Positions 5,603 through 8,798 of a stretch of DNA of 8,798 bases are shown here, piece after piece (within the stretch, counting starts at the first letter, position 1; each line of letters opens with the position of its first letter). The position numbers and the translations under genes were made by a program. The notes beneath the pieces were generated by a model. The model did not search any database. It worked only from the letters and a program-made list of their open reading frames with translations, and was not told the DNA's origin. This DNA is from Rikenellaceae bacterium (GTDB lineage Bacteria > Bacteroidota > Bacteroidia > Bacteroidales > Rikenellaceae): NCBI GenBank assembly GCA_021203585.1, contig JAJQAW010000091.1, positions 1 to 8,798 on the forward strand, in the 5' to 3' direction.

Positions 5603-7138
5603 ATGAAAACGAGTACCATCCTAATGACAGCTTTGCTTACGGTGTTAGCGTGTCCGTTTGGGCTATCGGCTCAAAGCGGAGAAAAAATCACCCAAACGAT
5701 CCGCGGAACAGTCACCGACGAGGCATCGGGAGCCCCGGTGGCTCATGCGGCAGTCGTACTCCCCGGATTGCCGGGGAGCGGTATGCTGACCGATGAAAAC
5801 GGTCATTTCCAACTCACCGGCATCCCGCCCGGCCGCCATACGGTACAGGCGGCGCTGATCGGTTATGAACCGGCTATCCTCCGTGAAATCCTGGTGAGCA
5901 CCGGCAAACAGGTCGACCTGCAGATCGCCATGCGGGAGCGGGTAAAAAAACTGGAAGAAATCGTGATCCGGCCTCGTGTCAATAAGGAAGAAGCCCTCAA
6001 CCCGATGGCCGTATCGGGAGCCAGAATGCTGAGTATGGAAGAGGCCCGCCGTTACGCCGGCGGTATGGACGATCCGGCACGGCTGGTCGGTTCATTCGCC
6101 GGAGTATCGTCCGATGTGTCGCACAACGGGATTTCGATCCATGGAAACTCTCCGCATATGCTGCAATGGCGCCTGGAGGATGTAGAAATCCCTAACCCCA
6201 ATCACTATGCCGACATCTCGATATTGGGGGGCGGCATCCTCTCATCCCTGAGCAGTCATGTATTGGGCAATTCCGACTTTTTCACCGGCGCATTCCCGGC
6301 CGAATACGCCAATGCGGTATCCGGTGTCTTCGACATGCGAATGCGCACCGGCAATAACTTTAAACATGAAAATACATTCCAGGTAGGTGTACTGGGGATA
6401 GACGTGGCCTCGGAAGGTCCGTTGAGCAGAAACAGCAACGCCTCCTGCCTGTTCAATTACCGCTATTCCACACTGGGATTGATGAATAAACTCGATAAAA
6501 GCGTCGACCTGGGCGGTGAACTGGACTACCAGGACCTGAATGTTAAGCTGAATTTCCCGACGGCTAAAGCCGGAACGTTTTCGATTTGGGGAACCGCGCT
6601 GCGCGACAAATTTTCCGAAGATTACGAGCAAGACCCCACCGAGTGGGAGCACACGCAGGATAACTTTATTTTCGACAGCAAGCAATACATGGCCGCCGCC
6701 GGCCTGTCGCACCGCTATTTTATCACCGACCGTTCCACTCTCAAAACAACGGCGGCACTGACTTTCTTCCAACACGATGCCTTCCAAACCTCACACGATA
6801 CTCAGCTAATCCCATCGCCCTATATGGATTTATCACGCCGGCAAACCAACCTGGTTTTAACCTCCGCTTACAACCACAAATTCGGCTCTCGCCACACCAA
6901 CAAGACCGGGTTTACCTACACCCGCATCAACTACCTCATGAACATGGATTTGGCCCCGGCCGAAACCCATCCGCTGGAAACGATTTCCAAAGGAGACGGC
7001 CAAACGAATTTAATCAACCTGTACACCCAGTCCGCCATCCATCTGTCGGACCGCCTTACCCTGAACCTGGGGGTAAGCTCACAAGTGCTGACCCTAAGTA
7101 ACAGCTGGACGGTAGAACCCCGCGCCGGTATCAAGTAG
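5603..7138 (+). CDS. TonB-dependent outer-membrane receptor, N-terminal part up to an in-frame TAG
   Basis: The 511-residue open part of a receptor that would take up a ligand across the outer membrane with TonB energy. Residues 1-23 are a Sec signal peptide (hydrophobic stretch, cleavage likely at LSA/Q). About 33-112 form a carboxypeptidase-regulatory-like Ig-fold domain (RGTVTDEASGAPVAHAAVVL through QIAMRERVKKLEEIVIRP). About 137-240 form the plug (SIHGNSPHMLQWRLEDVEIP, then SSHVLGNSDFFTGAFPAEYA). Barrel strands begin at AVSGVFDMRMRTG. The layout matches the Bacteroidetes receptors of ~780 residues outside the SusC group; no SusD partner is present, and the ligand cannot be told. The start is supported by AGCGGGGA seven bases or fewer upstream and by the signal peptide. 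The product would stop mid-barrel and should not assemble. Confidence 0.88.
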   Translation: MKTSTILMTALLTVLACPFGLSAQSGEKITQTIRGTVTDEASGAPVAHAAVVLPGLPGSGMLTDENGHFQLTGIPPGRHTVQAALIGYEPAILREILVSTGKQVDLQIAMRERVKKLEEIVIRPRVNKEEALNPMAVSGARMLSMEEARRYAGGMDDPARLVGSFAGVSSDVSHNGISIHGNSPHMLQWRLEDVEIPNPNHYADISILGGGILSSLSSHVLGNSDFFTGAFPAEYANAVSGVFDMRMRTGNNFKHENTFQVGVLGIDVASEGPLSRNSNASCLFNYRYSTLGLMNKLDKSVDLGGELDYQDLNVKLNFPTAKAGTFSIWGTALRDKFSEDYEQDPTEWEHTQDNFIFDSKQYMAAAGLSHRYFITDRSTLKTTAALTFFQHDAFQTSHDTQLIPSPYMDLSRRQTNLVLTSAYNHKFGSRHTNKTGFTYTRINYLMNMDLAPAETHPLETISKGDGQTNLINLYTQSAIHLSDRLTLNLGVSSQVLTLSNSWTVEPRAGIK

Positions 7139-7966
7139 CAGGCGGGCAAACGCAGCACAATAGCTCTGGCCTATGGCCTGCACAGCCGGATGGAAAAAAT
7201 GGATGTATACTTCGTGCGGGATGCTCAAACCGGCAGTAACCCGAATCGAAAGTTGGGTTTCACCCAGGCTCATCACCTCATGTTCACCTACGCTTACCGA
7301 ATTTCAGACCATCTTCACCTGCGCCTGGAGCCGTACTACCAGCACTTGTTCGATATACCCGTAGAGCAGGGCACTTCATTTGCCGTGATCAACCGCACGG
7401 AATTCTACGTGGAAACCCCTTTAATCAATTCAGGCATAGGCCGCAATTACGGGATAGACCTCACCCTGGGAAAATACCTGTCCCGCGGATTCTACTACAT
7501 GGCTACCGCATCGCTGATGGATTCCCGCTACAAGGGCGGCGACAAACTCTGGCACTCGACCCGCTATAACCGGGGATACCTCTTCAACGGCCTGGTCGGT
7601 AAAGAATGGCCGATGGGTAAAGCCAGGAAGAATAGCCTGAACGTTAATGTCAAATTCACCTATCAGGGCGGCGAGCGCTACACCCCTTACGACGAACAGG
7701 CCACCCTGGCCCATCCCGACAAAGAGGTGCAATACGACGACAGCCGAGCTTTCACCAGGCAATATCCGGATATGCTGATCTCCCATTTCTCGGCAGGTTA
7801 TCGGATCAACCGTTCGAAAACATCGCACGAATTCTCGGTGATGCTGCTCAACCTAACCCGCACCCCAGAGTACCATGGCTACCACTACAATATTCAGCAG
7901 AACCGGATCGAGCGCAACGCCACCACTTCGCCGATCACCAATATCTCCTACAAAATCCATTTCTGA
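7139..7966 (+). CDS. TonB-dependent receptor, C-terminal barrel part after the in-frame TAG
   Basis: The same frame as the upstream receptor continues without shift: QAGKRSTIALAYGLHSRMEKMDVYF, then alternating barrel strands (HHLMFTYAYRISDHLHLRLEP, GIGRNYGIDLTLGKYLSRGFYY) to a C-terminal ...NISYKIHF. The final Phe is the usual outer-membrane barrel (BAM) recognition residue. The first in-frame ATG is at 7190, but a product from there would have no signal peptide and could not reach the outer membrane. So this part makes sense only as the tail of the upstream reading frame. It ends with TGA at 7964-7966. Confidence 0.85.
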   Translation, partial: QAGKRSTIALAYGLHSRMEKMDVYFVRDAQTGSNPNRKLGFTQAHHLMFTYAYRISDHLHLRLEPYYQHLFDIPVEQGTSFAVINRTEFYVETPLINSGIGRNYGIDLTLGKYLSRGFYYMATASLMDSRYKGGDKLWHSTRYNRGYLFNGLVGKEWPMGKARKNSLNVNVKFTYQGGERYTPYDEQATLAHPDKEVQYDDSRAFTRQYPDMLISHFSAGYRINRSKTSHEFSVMLLNLTRTPEYHGYHYNIQQNRIERNATTSPITNISYKIHF

Positions 7967-8013
7967 GCCCCTGGAGCGTTCCGTGTCCGAAATACCGGTG
8001 CCAAACCGGCCGA

Positions 8014-8029
8014 GAAAAAAGCTTTTTTC
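8014..8029. promoter_or_regulatory. 16-base perfect palindrome upstream of the kinase gene
   Basis: GAAAAAAGCTTTTTTC is a perfect palindrome with no loop. It ends 18 bases before the -7 box at 8048 and so covers where the -33 element would lie (its T-run could serve as a poor TTTG). It could be an operator for a dimeric regulator, a bent A/T-tract upstream element, or chance in an A/T-rich gap. No second copy is seen in the window. Confidence 0.3.
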
Positions 8030-8047
8030 AACCACCGAAAGAATACA

Positions 8048-8055
8048 TACCTTTG
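8048..8055 (+). promoter_or_regulatory. Bacteroidetes -7 box for the LytS-type kinase
   Basis: TACCTTTG matches TAnnTTTG exactly. A start of transcription near 8062 would leave about 8 bases to the ATG at 8070 or about 26 to the in-frame ATG at 8088. A weak T-rich -33 region lies at 8023-8029 at roughly the right distance. Confidence 0.55.
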
Positions 8056-8069
8056 ATCCCGCAACCGAA

Positions 8070-8798
8070 ATGTTTACAACCTATTTTATGACCGGAATCG
8101 CTCCCAAAGAAACATTGCTCTACCAATTGATCGTGAGTCCTTCTTACCGCCTGCTGCGCCACGCGATACTGGTTGTGGCGGTCGGAGCGATTTCCCTGAG
8201 CCAGACCACTTACAGCTTTGCCGGAAAAGCCGGTTTACTGGGCGGCCGGGTCTACCTAATGGCCTTGGTGACCTTTATTGCTTACCTGGCGATCGGCTAT
8301 ATGCACATGTACCTGCTGGTTCCCCGGTTGCTGTTACGGAAAAAATACCTGGATTATCTCTTCTTTTCTTCCTTATCCGTGGCGCTGTTGGTTTCCATAA
8401 AACCTTGGCAGGAATATGGGATCCACGAGTATTTCGGCACACCGCATCTGAGGAGCAATTATTTCGGCGCTGTGTCACTGCTCGATATGCTGTCGGATTT
8501 CGTCCTGGTGATGCTCTGCATAACGGATATTTCCATGTCGGTACTGCTCAAAACCTGGCTGGAAGAGAGCCGTCGTAAAAACGAGTTGGAAAAGATCAGG
8601 CTGCAGACCGAAGTCGATGCGATGAAAGAGCAGGTAAACCCGGAGTTATTGTTCCAAACGCTCCATCAAACGGCCCGACTGGCAGCAACTCATCCGGAGC
8701 GTGCCGGCGCAACCGTTCTTCAATTGAGTCAATTCCTGCGTTACGGCTTATACGACGGCAGCCGCGATAGAGTCGTGCTCAGTGCGGAGTTCGATTTC
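8070..8798 (+). CDS. LytS/YehU-type membrane kinase, degenerate H-box, 3' end outside window
   Basis: The first 243 residues of a sensor protein of the LytS/YehU class (His_kinase family), which usually signals to a LytTR response regulator. Four membrane helices are visible at about 30-48, 60-82, 94-112 and 135-160. Next comes a charged coiled-coil-like linker (LEESRRKNELEKIRLQTEVD), then the phosphoacceptor region MKEQVNPELLFQTLHQTARL and LSQFLRYGLYDGSRDRVVLSAE, which align with the LKxQINPHFLFNTLN and LRYxLY motifs of the family. The phosphorylated His of NPHFLFN is Glu192 here, so canonical autophosphorylation at that site should be impossible. The ATPase domain lies beyond the window. 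ATG 8070 gives the longest frame; ATG 8088 (MTGIAPKE) is equally possible given the promoter box. The spacing of 103 bases and its own promoter argue for transcription separate from the receptor gene. Confidence 0.82.
   Translation, partial: MFTTYFMTGIAPKETLLYQLIVSPSYRLLRHAILVVAVGAISLSQTTYSFAGKAGLLGGRVYLMALVTFIAYLAIGYMHMYLLVPRLLLRKKYLDYLFFSSLSVALLVSIKPWQEYGIHEYFGTPHLRSNYFGAVSLLDMLSDFVLVMLCITDISMSVLLKTWLEESRRKNELEKIRLQTEVDAMKEQVNPELLFQTLHQTARLAATHPERAGATVLQLSQFLRYGLYDGSRDRVVLSAEFDF

Larger units (their letters stand above)
5603..7966 (+). pseudogene. Full-length TonB-dependent receptor gene interrupted at codon 512
   Basis: Joining both open parts gives a normal receptor of 787 codons with signal peptide, regulatory domain, plug, full barrel and terminal Phe. 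Only codon 512 (TAG, 7136-7138) breaks it, in the context EPRAGIK-stop-QAGKRS. Relatives typically have an aromatic residue here (GLKW/GLSW...Q), so TGG to TAG, one transition, is the simplest explanation. TAG also ends butyrate kinase and the nitroreductase here, so it is a real stop codon in this organism. Confidence 0.8.

Noticed and set aside
5603..5671. Lipoprotein signal (VLAC near residue 17) at the receptor start
   Set aside because: The position before the Ala of the box is Leu, which is atypical, and a normal signal peptidase I site LSA/Q follows; receptors of this class are not lipoproteins.
6242..6787. 181-codon minus-strand open frame inside the receptor gene
   Set aside because: It is antisense to conserved plug and barrel sequence and has no recognisable motif.
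7995..8028. Hairpin CCGGT-GCCAA-ACCGG followed at a distance by six T, considered as receptor terminator
   Set aside because: The stem is only 5 bp and the T-run begins 14 bases after it, inside the 16-base palindrome; too weak to annotate.
1..8798. Global stop-codon reassignment as the cause of the in-frame stops
   Set aside because: All three stop codons are interrupted-gene stops, yet TAG ends buk and the nitroreductase, TAA ends copA, ybaK and the HU-like gene, and TGA ends the receptor, so none is generally read as sense.
1..8798. Mobile elements, CRISPR array, tRNA or rRNA genes
   Set aside because: I saw no transposase or integrase, no direct repeat series with spacers, and no cloverleaf or rRNA sequence on either strand by eye.

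Overview
The window looks like chromosomal DNA of a Bacteroidales bacterium. The evidence is a TonB-dependent outer-membrane receptor with an N-terminal carboxypeptidase-regulatory-like domain, a LytS-type membrane kinase, near-perfect Bacteroidetes -7 promoter boxes (TAnnTTTG) in front of three genes, and little use of Shine-Dalgarno sequences. By eye the GC content is a little above 50%, which with butyrate kinase would suit an Alistipes/Rikenellaceae-like or related gut lineage. That placement is a guess.

Layout. The 3' ~96% of a butyrate kinase gene (1-1037, +) converges on a minus-strand copper block across a short gap with a bidirectional terminator hairpin (about 1055-1086). The copper block is a Cu(I)-exporting P-type ATPase with metal-binding domains at both ends (3649 down to 1169). 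Upstream of it on the same strand is a TM1586-type nitroreductase (4550/4514 down to 3732). A divergent promoter region (about 4551-4664) separates these from a Cys-tRNA(Pro) deacylase of the YbaK family (4665-5156, +). After a 209-base gap comes a small HU-like helical protein (5366-5590, +), a TonB-dependent receptor 12 bases downstream (5603-7966, +), and the 5' part of a LytS-type kinase (from 8070 or 8088, +, running off the window).

The main oddity is that three of the seven genes each carry exactly one in-frame nonsense codon with the frame preserved on both sides, and each is a different stop. They are TAA in copA (codon 421, just before the phosphorylation motif), TGA in the nitroreductase (codon 8, in the FMN-binding N-terminus) and TAG in the receptor (codon 512, probably replacing Trp). 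copA also has DKTGP in place of the near-invariant DKTGT, 11 codons after its stop. No frameshift was seen. All three stop codons also end apparently intact genes here or end these same genes normally, so global codon reassignment does not explain the pattern. Real gene decay or substitution-type sequence error are the main candidates.

The kinase at the right edge has Glu where the His phosphoacceptor of the family normally sits, so it may be a pseudokinase. I see no mobile element, CRISPR array, rRNA or tRNA, and no clear novel defence or biosynthetic system. Apart from the lesions, the gene content is ordinary housekeeping and envelope function.
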